Positions 48,921 to 62,300 of a stretch of 64,000 bases of DNA are shown here, piece by piece (the first letter of the stretch is position 1; each line of letters opens with the position of its first letter). Made by a program: the position numbers and the translations under genes. The notes beneath the pieces were generated by a model that was not told the origin of the DNA, did not search any database, and was given only the letters and a program-made list of their open reading frames with translations. This DNA is from Stercorarius parasiticus (Eukaryota; Chordata; Aves; Charadriiformes; Stercorariidae). Location: positions 124,001 to 188,000 of the forward strand of contig VWZL01002565.1 in the NCBI GenBank assembly GCA_013396915.1. The letters run 5' to 3'.

Positions 48921-50920
48921 TGAAGGCATTTTAGTTTTCCCTGTTCTGTGGGTTTTGACCTAGTTCCCACAATCATCCAGACATTTTCATCTAACAAATC
49001 CCCTGCTATTGAAGGACATCCTGGTTCTCTCCTGCTCTCTTGCTGCAGCATGTGGTAATTTATTATTATTAATATTATTATTATTGTTATTGGTCTTTTT
49101 TTTTTTCCTAAGGAACTAAGGATAATCTTGAGGTTTGGGGATATGCAGAAATATGTGAAGTAAATGTTTAGAACAGCCTACCTGTTATGTACTTAGTCAT
49201 AATTATCCAGGGACATTGACTTAAGGGCCAAGAAATCTTCATTAACCTATGTTCCTTTAATATTAAATTAATGTGTGCAGTTGTTAAATTTTTTTTTGCA
49301 TAAAAATTAACATTTTTACCTCAGTTCTGAATACTTGTGCACAAAGCTCTTACACCTCATGAGTTCTTTGCCGTTTGTTAGCCAATTATTTGCACTAAAA
49401 CAGAGAACCTTAATTTGTCCCTTTTATAAGTTACTTTTCTCTTTCCAAAGATAACAAGAAAATAAAGGGAAGCTCAGGAAAGCAAAAGTTTACTCAAATT
49501 TTCTGATGACATGTGAAAACATTGCATTATGGGTAGCTGGTATCTGTACTTCTGCTGCAGTTGGATTTATACCGTGTCTGTCTCGGCCAGGACACAGAAA
49601 ATGAGAGGAAAGAAAAAAAAAAATCTAAATTGTAACTTCATCAAAATGAAATAACAGTTGAAGGTCTTGTCCAATTCAGAAATATCTACCCGAAAATGCC
49701 ACATATACTTGACCTAGAAAATGTACTCACCAGATTACCATATGGCTTAATTCAAATCTATTTGTAAGGAAGGGATGCTGCCACAGAGAATTAATCAGAT
49801 ATGATGCTCATAATGTAATATAAATCACAATAATGATCCTAAATAGCCACTGTGGTAAGAGCAGTGAAATGGAACTCAAAATAAACAGTGCAGATGAGAG
49901 CGTATCAGTTAGCTTGAAAGGACAGGAGCTTTCCAACGGAGGAAGAGTGACCAAATACAGCGTCTATTCAAGGACAATTGCATGCAAATATAAAATGTCT
50001 CCCTAAAGCCAAGCACGGCTATTTATCATATGAGTGGGAAAAAAAAACCCAAATAAATAGCTTTGTTGTCGTGGGATATTTTCCGAATCATTTCCTAAGT
50101 CTCTCCCCTGCAGGATTCTTAGGCATCTAATCACATGGTTGAACCCAGATTGGAACCTTACTTCAACATGGGTACTAATCTGTGTCTATTCTGTGCATGT
50201 TTTCAGTAAACTTGTTCATCATGTTTTCGTACTGTGAAATCTTTTTTTTCACATTTTGCAACTGACCAAAAGATTCAGCTGTTACTAGAGAATAGGGATG
50301 GTCTATCAGATAAAAACACAGACAAGACAGTGTGATTTCATCATCTTCATTTAAAACAAAGTTTTAAAAAAAAAAGAGTATATCTTTTTGTCAGGGCAGG
50401 TAGGATAGACACGGAATTAAGAGGAATATCCTTATAACTGGCTTTCTTATTGCTGGCAACATAATAGATACAGGAACAAAACCTTGGGGACGCTTGTGGC
50501 CTCAAATTAATGCTTTCCACTTAAATGGTTGTCTTATATTTTCAAATAGATCTGCACCCAGACAAATTGATTTTGTCATTGCAGACGAAGGAGACATCCA
50601 TGTAGCCATCTTTAAGTGAGTGAGAAAGGGAAGCAAGGAAACAGTATTTGTGAAGAATAACCTGGTCTTGAACATGGATTAGCAACTAGAGGAATACTCT
50701 CTGGCTGCTGACCTGCTGCATACATGCTTCAGTGTCTTCACAGCTATTTTATTCAAGTAGCTTGATTAAAGCTGCTGCACAGGAAGCTGATTCATATTAG
50801 TCATGCTAGATAATAAAGGCAAGTAATTTATTTTCTAAATATTGCTCATTCTTAACAGAGGACATTAGGGAGTCATCAGTTTCCAAACACCATCACTGTG
50901 ATCTGGTTTGTTCTTTTGGT
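48921..50920. other. Gene-free block
   Basis: It contains a (TTA)n microsatellite at 49056-49093. The first 150 bp may still belong to the ancient LINE. No exon is recognised. Confidence 0.5.
49056..49093 (+). repeat. (TTA)n microsatellite
   Basis: About ten ATT/TTA trinucleotides with one AAT interruption and a GTT unit near the end. Confidence 0.9.
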
Positions 50921-51549
50921 GAATCACAGAATCACAAAATGGTAGGGGTTGGAAAGGACCTCTGCAGATCATCTAGTCCAACCCCCCTGCCAGAGCAGGG
51001 TCACCTAGAGCAGGTTGCACAGGAACGCGTCCAGGCGGGTTTTGAATGTCTCCAGAGACGGAGACTCCACCACCTCTCTGGGCAGCCTGTGCCAGTGCTC
51101 CGCCACCCTCAAAGTAAAGAAGTTCCTCCTCATGTTTAGGTGGAGCTTCCTATGCTCAAGTTTGTGCCCATTACCCCTTGTCCTATTGCCAAGCACCACT
51201 GAAAAGAGCCTGCCCCCCTGCTCCTGACACCCACCCTTTAAGTATTTATAAGCATTGATAAGATCCCCCCCTCAGTCATCTTTTTTCCAGACTGAAGAGA
51301 CCCAAATCCCTCAGCCTTTCTTCATAAGAGAGATGTTCCAGTCCCCTAATCATCTTGGTAGCCCTTTGCTCTATCCTCTCCAGCAGTTCCCTGTCCTTCT
51401 TGAACCGGGGAGCCCAGAACTGGACTCAGTACTCCAGATGTGGCCTCACCAAGGCAGAGTAGAGGGGGAGGATGACCTCCCTTGACCTGCTTGCCACACT
51501 CGTCTTGATGCACCCCAGGATGCCATTGGCCTTCTTGGCCACAAGAACT
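50921..51549 (-). mobile_element. CR1 LINE, 5'-truncated
   Basis: The plus strand begins with the inverted tail GAATCACAGAATCACAAAATGG and the 3' UTR complement GTAGGGGTTGGAAAGGACCTC. The minus-strand frame 51005-51199 has [23 protein letters not shown] and ends at the CR1 stop. Upstream ORF2 parts follow to CATTGGCCTTCTTGGCCACA near 51.54 kb. It is the same subfamily as 10533-11069, with which it shares CCTCTGCAGATCATCTAGTC in the 3' UTR. The coding part has frameshifts. Non-autonomous. Confidence 0.95.
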
Positions 51550-54500
51550 GTGAACTTTCACAGGACTTTGTGGTACAAAATAGGAACAAATTGCTTATAT
51601 ACAAGTTGTATTTAAGTGAAACTTGTTCACTATGATTTCCTGGAGTACTGAAATATTCATCATAAGAAAAGGCAAGTTCTTTAGCAAAAATAATTAGTTA
51701 CAAAAATGTCTGCTTCTTCAAGGTAATAAAGATAAAAATTTCTGACTTCCACTTGATGACTTCAATACACATCATGGAGATAACATTAAGATATGCCTCA
51801 CTGTCTGCTGAGTAAATTATACAAGTTTTTGGAGGGATATCAAAAGACTAAATTTATCCACATTTTCACTTAGCCTCTGAAAATACTCGAAGCAGACTTC
51901 AGGTAAAATATTGAAATATGTAAGCTTATCACAACAGGAGGAGAAAGCACACACAAAATTATGACTGTATATATGCTATACTTTGATTCAGGATAATAAA
52001 CCTGCTTAAGATATACAGCTCTACTCTGAGACCCAGCTGTGGAAATATTTCACCCATGCACAGCACTGGTTTGGTTTCTAGAATCAGATAGATCTCTATG
52101 GGTAGCATGCAATATGTAAGTACGGCCAAAGGAAAAGAAAGATGACTGTCATTTATATTTATTTTTGATGTATACTGCGTGATGGAAATTCACTTTAGTA
52201 AGGAGTTTATCTTTAAAAGGGTTTGCAGTTTCATTCAGAAAGAACTCAAAATTCTGGCTTTCAACAGATGTTATCCAAGTCATCGTGGTCTGGATGCAAG
52301 ATAAGATCTCAAGAAAATAAGACTTTTTACAAACATTGTCACATCTAAAAAAACCACAATATTGACAGGCCATGGAAACGCTTTCAGTTAGGTTGATCTG
52401 GTTTATTTTATATGTCTGCATTGGGAAAACACAATTCACTTGCTGCAAGTGTCTCTCTTTCCATTGACTATAAAAGGAGCCTGATGCAAATAGGTAAGGA
52501 CTAAACGTTTACATTTTCTAAATCTAGACTAAATGCATTCCATTTAGATTACAAATCAATTACTCAGAATTAATATCAGTTAACTACCTGTCTAAACACA
52601 AGATAATTACAGATGTGTATTATCATTCTTAATAATGAGAATAAATTTGAAGGTAAAAAGTGTGCCAGAATTAGGCTTTGAGCTCTGAGGCCCTTCCCAA
52701 GACTACATATTCAGCCACTGAAGCTAGAAATAGAGTCTAAGAAGCCACCATGACATATACTCCAGAGGCTGTGTACCCAAGCTGGCTTGTTGAATGGTGT
52801 AGACAATTTTTTATAACACATTAACAGCTCAGGTATGTTACCAGCCAAGCTGTCCACAAAAATATCTTCCAGCCATTTGTAGATCACCTGCCAGCCAGCT
52901 GGGATTTGGGAAGTAAGCAGCTTATGAAGTTTCTAGTGTTTTGTTTTAGGGCTTTATTTTGAGATAGATATTTAGTTCATAATTCCCTCTTCTCCTTCTC
53001 CTGGGGAAGGTCAAACATTAAAATCATTGTTATACCAACATCTCCAGCAAGTTATACTCAGAGCTCAACTTCATTCATGTAGCTCTATGGTAACTCCATT
53101 ATTTTTAACAGCTTTGTTATCTATGTATCTAATCAAATAGTCTATGAACTAAACAAAACCAAACAATCGGGCCAAATCTCCCCTGTATTCCCTGTGTTGC
53201 CATGTAACCCTAATATGTGATAATTACTATTATATTTGCTGAAAATGCCTAAAAGGATTCATATAGTACCTCATTGTTGAAACAAAAGTGAAATGTTTAC
53301 AGCATGGTGCCAAACGGGTGGATAGATAGATGTCTGCCCTGGGTAGCCACACAACAATGGAGATGTCTGAGAGGGAAAGGTCTGCACAGGGTGGAGGGAG
53401 CTTAATCCCATCCATACCACCTAGAAGGAACAGTTCCCAGAACCTCTGGAACTGGACTTTATTTTCATCTCAGGGAACATTGGATGGTTCCCTACAAAAC
53501 AAAGCTTGGGCACTCCATCCTCAGCACGGAATGGGAATATGGGTCTGGAAAGAAACCGAGCCACAAAATTTTATGACATAGAAAATAAATCCTATTGATA
53601 CCTAAACATTATGTAGTCATTTCACATCACTTGAAAGCTAGGGATGTAATTTAAGCTTCTCATCTTGCTTGTTGACAAAACTGGTCAACAAAGACACATA
53701 GGTACCTCCAGCAAGAAACAGAAAGCAATTTATCCTATCTGGTTTAAGCACCTATGTTCAAAACAGAGGTACTAGAATGGAGGTAACTCTTAATCTTCAT
53801 TGCCAATTAAATAAGACTAGATGAATACATTAAGTTTGTTTATTTTTTAGGTGAACTAAAGGTAAATGGGATAAATCCCAGCCCTAGCCCTTAATTAATT
53901 ACAATTGAAATTTAACAGGAATTGGAGCAATTCTTTCCAAACCTTTTCATTTCTGTCATTACACCATGATGCTATTTAAAAGCTACACTATGCTAGGGAA
54001 ATTTGATTCTGTATTTTTTGTAAGCTGATCACCTCCTCCAAATAAAAGGAAAAAAAACCCCTCTTTTCTTCAGTTCAGAGAATCAGCAAAAAGAGAGTGC
54101 TAGATCACAGCATAAATGGCCATCTTCCAGATTTTCAACACAGGTTACTGAAATGTACAGTGAAGAAAATATTTTGTTAAAGTGAAATAAGTATTTGTAA
54201 ATCAACACATAATTTCAGGATTAAACAGGTTAAAGCTGAAAAACATGTACTTATTTATTTTTTTAATTTATTTTAAGAAAGGGTACACAATACTGAATTT
54301 GAGATAAAATCTCCTGGACCATCTGATATCTGTTCGAATGTGGGGCAAGTCTATCACAGAAGGAATGAAAAATGGAAAATAACCTTTTAGGTCACATAGC
54401 CCACACCTTGCTATTGCAGTGTTTCAATTTTACAGTATTTTTGTTTGCCTGTCAGTTTTGCTAGCTCCAAAATCCCTTGTGTTGATTTAATCTTGCTTGT

Positions 54501-57500
54501 TTAATATATATAAATATACAGTATATGTACAAACACATTTAAACAAACATATGGGGGTTTTCAGCACGATGAATTCATGCTAGTGTATTTGGCAGTTCTC
54601 TTTTCCTCCTACATTCAGGCTGTTCTATATAATGGGCTTAAATCTCTGCTTGGTACTGTAAATTATACCAGCGTCAGCCTGCATTACTGAAATTTAAAAT
54701 CCCTCTTTTAGTTTCTCTTTTGACTGTTTATGATTTCTCCCTCTTATGCTCATATAAACACAGTCTCTCAGCTTCTCTCCCATGCTCTGTCTCCCCTCTT
54801 GCCCAACACACACAGAAACACACATCTAACAGATTTTTCAGTTGCCTGAGATTCTTCAGAGCTCTTCTGCCACAGAAATCCTCCTGCATTCACACCAAGT
54901 TTTGTTGGTTAATTTACTACCACCTCAACCTACATTTCATCTGCAGAAAGCATCAGAGACTGCAGTGACTAGGGAAGGAGGAGCAGGTGGCCAAGGAAAC
55001 CCCTGAGAGGAAGGAGAAGAAATGGAGTGAGCTCTCTGGTTCACAGCTTTCAAGAGCCAGAGAAGTGGTTTTGGATATTCGCTGTGAGTTTCTCTCATGG
55101 TCAATAGGGTTCCTGACTAAAGAATAGCATCAAGAGGTTGTTCCCCTCACAGCTATTGCTGGAACTCTCTAGATGTCATATGTAAAATGAACATTTCCAA
55201 GTTCTGTTCAAAATGGGGTGTTGCAGTTCAGACACAAAATTCTGAAATGAGCAGATAATGTGATCAGGAATACCTGAACATCCTGAATGACAACTCACGA
55301 GCAAGCAAAGTAAGCACTGTGAGACATGTTCCATTTGCATTTCTGTCAAAACACAGAAAAAAATATGACAGTCTCTCTAAAGTCTTATAATAAAAAAAAC
55401 AACAACAACAAAGCAGCAAAAAACCCGAAAACAGCATGTTCATGTTTGCTTATTGAAATTCGCTCAGTCAGAATCAATATGATAAGAAAATGTATCCCAC
55501 GGTGAGTAGGGGTTGCACATTCTGAGTTGTGATCAGGTTAGATCAACAACAATTTCTGAAGTCCGAAGAAAATGGGTATATTAAAATGCCCTGTGTCACC
55601 AAACTAAAGCATGAATGGGGACATCTACCAAGATTACAAAGGTTAACTGTTTGAATTGTATACTTAGTTTTAGCGTTCATGAAGAAATACACTAAATTCA
55701 ATGCTTTTAGAACACAACTACTACATGGATTCAAGAGTTTGACTGACTATGCAACAGTGATGTTTTTACTGCTAATAATGTCTGTCTATTAAAATGTGCC
55801 TATGCCCTAGATGGGCTTAGAATACTTTAGACTTGTAAAAAATATATTCTCTTTTGGGTTTTTTTGGAAGATTAATGTAAATGGCACATAACTGATTAGC
55901 AACACACTGTGCTGAATTATAGCTATGGGTTAGGAAATGCAGTTTCTATTAATTTACTTTATTTATATAAGCACTTGGTATTTAAAATTACTTGGTATTT
56001 AAAAGTATTTTGTTCACCTTTTCTAATTCAAACAAACGTTGCAACTGTTGTCCCCATTTAAAATATAGGTGTAAACTATTGGGTCAATTTTGTTCTTATT
56101 GCAATTCCACAGACTGAGAATTAAGTTTAAGACATATGTATGTACGTGTGTGCACATGCTTGTATATATAGATATATGTGTATGTGTATATAGTGTAAAA
56201 TTACAAACAGAATGAATGAGGAACTGAAATTTGCCAGTATTATACTGAGTTACTACCTGCTTTCTGGAGATAGTCACCTTGCAACAGGAATGTTACAATA
56301 GAAGGCTAACCAGGCTCTTCTGCTGTAAACATCTGCTTATATTAGTTAAGCTCATCAACAGAAGTTTGGTGCAATTAATGTATGCAGCTTTAATGAAACA
56401 TACAAAACAGTAATTGCAGCCATAATTATAATATAATTAAATTGTAATCATATAATTAAAGGCAGCTATATAAAAACTTTGCCTTTGAAACAGCTCAGAA
56501 CAGCACTGTACCTTTTTTAATATCTCATATCTACTTTATAAATTTTCTTCCAAATATATAGACAATAGTACAAATTTAATAGGAAAGAACAGCAACAGCA
56601 AAACTTACATTGTTTACTTGACAGGCTTGCATGTTTTTTCTGTGCATTTAATTTTTACTGAGCAAAGAGATACTCAAGTGCAGATACACTACTTATAGCT
56701 GAGGCCTTGTCAAATTTCATTAGGAAAGCAAGTTTGGGTCTGGTCAACACTCAGGTAACAGACCTCCAAGGAGACATCAGGTGCTGCAGGATGCGATATT
56801 ACAGACTCCATAAATAGTGTCTTCTAAGTTGATCACACAACAATGTTAAGTGACATTGTGATTTGTACGTGCTGCCATTGGAGGATATGACAGTATATTT
56901 ACTGTCATTTATGGATACCAAACAAGATATGGCAGTGTCGTATTAGTAGAAAAAGTAGAAAAAAACCCAAAACCAACAAAACAACCAAGGGGTCAGCATG
57001 CCTCTGAGGAAACCTGATTGTTTATTCCTGGTATATGGGTGATGTAATCTGTTCTCCTTGCTGCCTAGTGACCTGTTCATCTTCTCATATCATCTGTGAT
57101 CCTGAAGGAGGAAAAAAAGATTATAATGTAGCCCGTTCGTTTCAAACACAGGAAAAGGGCATTTGGTTTTGGTTTGTTGTCCTCCTCCCTCTTTTTCCAA
57201 GGAAGACAATATTTAAATGGAGATGTCATCTTGTGGGCGTCTCTCTCATTTACAGTCATATTGTTTGGGACCCTTTTCATTTGCTGAGTAGATATACCTA
57301 GAAAACCGCTGACAACTTTTTTGTTTCTTCAGAACATAATACTTTGTTAAAAACAGGACATATCAACATTACCAACATTTTGTTTAAGAAGGATCTTTGC
57401 TCCCAGGGCTGTCTGATTATTACTTAGTTGTATATTTTCTCTGTAGGTCTGCTTTGGAATGATTTAGAGTGGAAATCAAATATTATCTGTTTCATCTGTT

Positions 57501-58193
57501 TTGTTTTTCTTTTTTCTTTTCTTTTTTTTCCTCCCCCATATGATTGCTGAGAGTCACAGAGTCTATCTTTGAAAGTAATTTTCATTTTATTTAAACAAGA
57601 AAACATAATAAATATTAGAATGTTTTATGGCTTTGCACTTTTATTTGAATAAAAGCTATGAGCTGAAACAGGAAGAAAAATCAGCTTTGCATAATGAATG
57701 CATGGTTTATATCAGGTTGAAAAACAGAAAATCATCAAGTCTTTTTATACTCTCAAGAATTTAAGTCAGAAGATAGTTGCAGGAAGTTATAATACAAAAG
57801 AAATTTCAGGAAAAAGGAGTTTCACAAAATTCTTCAAACCTTTTTCTCAAGTATTTGTGCCATAGGGAGTTTTGGTCCAAATAAAAGAATTGTAACAGGG
57901 TTAAAACACCATGATGGGACTCATGAGCCCCACCTTCCACACTCTCCTTTTTTTCACCCTAGCCCATTTAACTTCAAAACTTCATTCATAAAAATGGTTG
58001 AAGTTCCTGCCATGTATGAGATTTATATGTGTACAGTTTATAAACCAGGAGCAGTTGCAAACCATTTACAAGTAAACACTCTGAAGATTAATTTAGAAGT
58101 GAGACAGACAATTAATTTGCATGTTAAAGGTCCTTATACTTTTGATTTGGGTTTTGTTTTTTTTTTATTTTTTTTAATTCCAGTTATTTTAAC
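51550..58193. other. Gene-free block
   Basis: AT-rich, with a CA/TA-rich tract at 56133-56195 and a direct repeat ACTTGGTATTTAAAA near 55.97 and 55.99 kb. The frame at 53330-53581 (83 codons) lies in somewhat less AT-rich DNA that also carries the 'cacctatg' type phrase seen at 14-18 kb, so it is more likely an old repeat than a gene. Confidence 0.5.
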
Positions 58194-58198
58194 ATCAT
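58194..58198 (+). repeat. Target-site duplication, left
   Basis: ATCAT directly precedes the LTR start TGTACTGG and is repeated directly after the LTR end at 59333-59337. Confidence 0.9.
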
Positions 58199-58284
58199 TG
58201 TACTGGATTTGCATGGAAAGGTTTGGTAGCAGGGGAACTACAGGGATGGCTTCCGTAAGAAGGTGCTAGAAGCTTCCCGTGTGT

Positions 58285-58387
58285 CCAATAGAGCCAATGC
58301 CAGACAGTTCCAAGACAGACCCGCTGCTGGCCAAGGCCGAGGCCATCAGCAGTGGTGGTAAAATACTTATGGGATAGCACATTTAAG
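58285..58387 (+). promoter_or_regulatory. LTR promoter elements (CCAAT, TATA-like)
   Basis: GTGTCCAATAGAGCCAATGC holds two CCAAT boxes nine bases apart. ATTTAAG at 58381-58387 lies about 85 bp downstream in the TATA position, expected to start transcription near 58410. This is the usual U3 layout. Current activity is unknown. Confidence 0.55.
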
Positions 58388-58582
58388 AACAGGAAAAAAA
58401 CTGCTGCGCAACAGCAGCTGGAGGAGTGAGACTATGTGAGAGCAACAACTCTGCAGACACCAAGGTCAGTGAAGAAGGAGGGGGAGGAGGTGCTCCATGC
58501 ACCAGAGCAGAGGCTCCCCTGCAGTCCATGGTGAAGACAATGGTGACTCAGATTGTCCCCATGCAGCCCATGGAGGTTAATG

Positions 58583-58923
58583 GTGGAGCAGATCACCACC
58601 TGCAGCCTGTGGAGGATCCCATGCTGGAGCAGGTGGATGCCTGAAGGAGGATGTGACCCTGTGGGAAGCCCAAGCTGGAACAGACTCCTGGCAGGACCTG
58701 TGGACCCATGGAGAAAGGAGCCCATGCTGGAGCAGGTTTCCTGGATGGATTTGTGACCTCATGGGGGCCCCACACTGGAGCAGTCTGTCCCTGAAGGACT
58801 GTACCTTGTGGAAAGGACTCACACTGGAGCAGTTCTTGAAGAACTGCAGCCCGTGGAAAGGACTCATGTTGGAGAACTTCCTGGAGGACTGTCTCCTGTG
58901 AGAGGAACCCCACACTGGAGCAG
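58583..58923 (+). repeat. Minisatellite inside the LTR, about 50-bp period
   Basis: CTGGAGCAG or a one- or two-base variant recurs at 58624, 58675, 58727, 58775, 58824, 58869 and 58915, spaced 51, 52, 48, 49, 45 and 46 bp. Each unit also contains a GTGG- or ATGG-type phrase and a run such as AAAGGACTCAC. A looser unit starts at 58583. Unit number is expected to vary between copies of this LTR. Confidence 0.85.
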
Positions 58924-59147
58924 AGGAAGAGTGTGAGGAGTCCTCCCCCTGAGGAGGAAGCTGCAGCAGAGACAACATGTGATGAACCAACTGCAACCCC
59001 CGTTCCCCGTCCCCCTGCACCACTTCGGGGGTGAGGGAGGTAGAGAAAATAAGGAATGAAGTTGAACCCCAGAAGAAGGGAGCAGTGAGGGGAAGGTGTC
59101 TTAAGATTTGTTTTTATTTCTCATTTTCCTACTCTGATTTGATTGGT

Positions 59148-59153
59148 AATAAA
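59148..59153 (+). terminator. LTR polyadenylation signal AATAAA
   Basis: AATAAA in GGTAATAAATTAATTT is followed within 40 bp by G/T-rich TTGAGTCTGTTTTCC, the normal arrangement at an R/U5 border. The second LTR copy has AACAAA at the same place. Confidence 0.7.
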
Positions 59154-59332
59154 TTAATTTCCCCAAGTTGAGTCTGTTTTCCCTGTGACAGTGACTGGTG
59201 AGTGATCTCCCTGTTCTTATCTCCTCCCGTGAGCCTTTCGCTATATTTTCTTTCCCCTGTTCAGCTGAGGAGGGGGAGCGATAGAGTGGCTTTGTTGGGC
59301 ACCTGGCATCCAGCCAGGGTCAACTCACCACA

Positions 59333-59337
59333 ATCAT
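59333..59337 (+). repeat. Target-site duplication, right
   Basis: ATCAT directly follows the LTR's terminal CA and matches 58194-58198 exactly. Confidence 0.9.
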
Positions 59338-62300
59338 TTTCATTACTTTCTGTAACTCTTCTTTTTTAAATCTGTTTACATGCAAGTCTGTGCGCCTGAA
59401 TCCTTCATTCTCTTCACCAAAACTTGAAAATTATTCTGATACAAATCTCTTCATAGAAAGTATTTTCTCTGTGACATCTAAAAACTGCAATGATATTATC
59501 ATTGTAAATGGATCATTTAAATAATACTGTGGAACATTAAAGAAGGATGCAGTAGTGAGCTAACGATGATCGCTGAATTTTCCACAAACAGCTTCTTGCT
59601 ATTGTAGTACCATTTTACCTTGTTATCTTTTCATAACTGAACTACCAAAAATATTAAAGTGAGAAGTAAAATGGGTATCTATTCACACAAGGCAACATTT
59701 ATCTCTACCTACCAGTGACCACTGTGATTATGGCATCTTTGATCCCTGTATCTTACTTACCTGTGAAAATTATGAGTTACTCTCATCCCAAAGCTATCCT
59801 TTAAACAACTTAGAAAATATTTTCAAGCTCATAGTTTCTTTGGTTTAAGAGAGGCCTGCATTAGGAGTAGTAACAAGTAGCTTTTAAAAAAAAAATTGCA
59901 TATTTTTCTTCAGTCTGCTGTTGGGAAACTAAAGTTTTAATTGTTTTTTCCAAGGTAATGTATACCAACTATCTTTGAGGTGTCTTGACACCCTGTATGA
60001 TGTCTACTAGATATGCTTGCTCTCTTAGTGCCATCAGATTATGAAAAAAAAAATTAAGATTTTTGAAGGTGCCTAATTATACTATGTTTTACAAGTGATT
60101 TTCAGACAAAGTATTATATTTATTTACAAGATGAAATTAGAAGTCATGTTTGCACTAGCATCACCTTTTCAGAACAGTAAGTGCTCCTTACAAATGTTTT
60201 CTGTCTAAAGGCAAAAAGAATAATTTCAAAATGCACACTAGTCAGTTTGTGCGTGCCAACATTTTCTTATAGGACCTGATCTGAAGGTTTTTTTTTGGAA
60301 GAGTCTTTCTGTTATCATCAGCAACCAACTATTAATAGAGACCAACCACTAAAGCAAATATTCATAAATGTACACAGGATGTTGCTGACTGTCCAATAAA
60401 ATCAGCATTTGACATATGGTGTCTATATAATTCATTGCTAATCCAAAATGTTTTGTGAAGCATTCATTTTAAAAGCACAGTATAAATACCAATGAAGTCA
60501 CAACAGGAGGCAAATGCTGAATAATTCCAGTTTCAGAATAAAAGAAAAGCAATTAGCAAAAGAAAGAGGTAGTCTTAAACACAGTATAAAGCCTTTAAGC
60601 TTTTTTTCTGCTAGTTTTACAGTTTTATCACAGGCTAGACAGTTCTAATCACACCTTTTAATTCTTCAAAACATACTGCAATAATGCAAGATTCCTTGCC
60701 TATTTTAAGATACTATTTCATGAGAAAAGTCTGATACCCTAAAACTTTTCTGTTAGTGATCAGTAGGTCTACACCGATTCCGGAAGACTATAACCTACAC
60801 TGTGGCCAAAAATAGAAATATAGAAGGGAAAAAAAAGCATGAAAATAGAAAAAGCAGAAAACCAATGGTCAAACAAAAATTTTCTCTATAAAACGCTTAA
60901 TTAGACAAAAATTATTTTTCTGCATACAATGTGCAAAGGCACAGAAATCAGGTTTGATACTTATTTCTATCTTGAGAATTTAGGCTATTTAGGCTTGCGA
61001 ATAATGATTATAAACCAAACTTTTCTCCAGTCTTGCAAAATTCTGATTTGATGTTTTTACCTTCAACTTCTGCACACTTTAAATTTCATTCAACTCAAAG
61101 CATTACTATTTTCCTGAACATGAATACGTAGTACTATCCTGTATGCCCTAGAGTATGTCTCGTGGTTTCCAGTGCAACTTCAGAAGGACATGGCAGTGCC
61201 AAAGGTCTCATGTCACATCTACCAGATCTATGTCAATTCTTCTGATATCCTAGGCTGTCTCATACAGTACTGGATGACTGGATTTGGACAAGTGCATCAG
61301 CTCTTTCTGTCTTTCACAGTTGTTCTTTCATTGACAATACGACCTCACATTGGTTAGCAGTGGAGTAGACTGAATATTTTTGCTCTGTATCATTTTCCAC
61401 CCTGGACGAGTGGTGGAGGGGAGTGGGTGAATATCATAGAAACACACAGACTGAAATACTTCATATTTTCAGGGAAAGTTTCCCTTGTTTGTTTGTTTGG
61501 TTTATTTTAAGTTCTCTAATCTTCTTTTCCAGAATCAAAGTACCAGTGTTCTAGTGCATTATTTGTTCTTCCTGGCAACATAAGCAGTTACATGTTCCAG
61601 CATGGCGTGAAATTCCTCCAGTATATTATACCTAGCTTTCTGTGCTTTCTCTGTGCTATCTGACCACCCTTCTGCTGCCTAATTTTTTTATTTTAATGAA
61701 ATAATGTATTTCTAATATCAAGAAAATTATGAGAAGAAACTCAGACCCAAATTGACCCATCTGAGGTCTATAATAGCCTCACGGCAGATGCTGACCTCTC
61801 TTCACTGAAAGGACACTAGGGAAGGTAAGTAGCTGGAGTTAGGTAAAATTTATTTAGAACCCAAGGTTCCTTTTGCTCCTGCTTAAAGTTCATTTCCTCT
61901 TATGTGACACTTTTAATTTTCTCTGAACAAGAGAGAACATCAAATAATCTGATGTAATATAATGGATAACAGGAGAAAAAACATATAAGGATATTTTTCC
62001 TAGTATTTAAATTCTGCATTCTTTAGATTTTTTACTTGATTCCCATCATAATAAATGTATAAATAAGTCCTTTGTCCTCGGATTTAAAAAAATGTTAGTC
62101 GAAAGAAGAGATATTTTAGCTAAGAAGCGTTTGGAAGCCTCTGTAACTTATAGATACACTGGGCACTGATTTCCTTTTCACTGCAGGCTACTGATAGAAA
62201 AGTAATACAGTAATATATCCTTAACCTGTACCACAACACACAAAGTCAATAAGAATGAGATGAATTTTCTAATATTGTTTTTCAAGTGTTATATAGGCTC

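Larger units (their letters stand above)
58199..59332 (+). mobile_element. Complete solo LTR of an avian endogenous retrovirus (ERVL-type likely)
   Basis: The element starts TGTACTGGATTTGCATGG and ends CAACTCACCACA, giving TG...CA edges over 1,134 bp, with a perfect 5-bp target duplication ATCAT. No retroviral coding sequence or second LTR adjoins, so it is a solo LTR left by recombination between the two LTRs of a provirus. Sense orientation is inferred as plus: CCAAT boxes near 58285 and 58294, a TATA-like ATTTAAG at 58381-58387, and AATAAA at 59148-59153. A repeat array with a period near 50 bp fills its middle. A 5-bp duplication and the sequence itself fit the abundant ERVL-type LTRs of bird genomes; the family name is from memory. 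Frames inside it on either strand are not genes. Confidence 0.92.

Noticed and set aside
53330..53581. 83-codon frame as an exon
   Set aside because: No acceptor/donor pair in register, and nearby phrases match the unclassified repeat seen at 14-18 kb.
58432..59023. Several overlapping frames of 80-148 codons
   Set aside because: They all lie in the solo LTR, are open on both strands because of its G+C-rich minisatellite, and show no protein motif.
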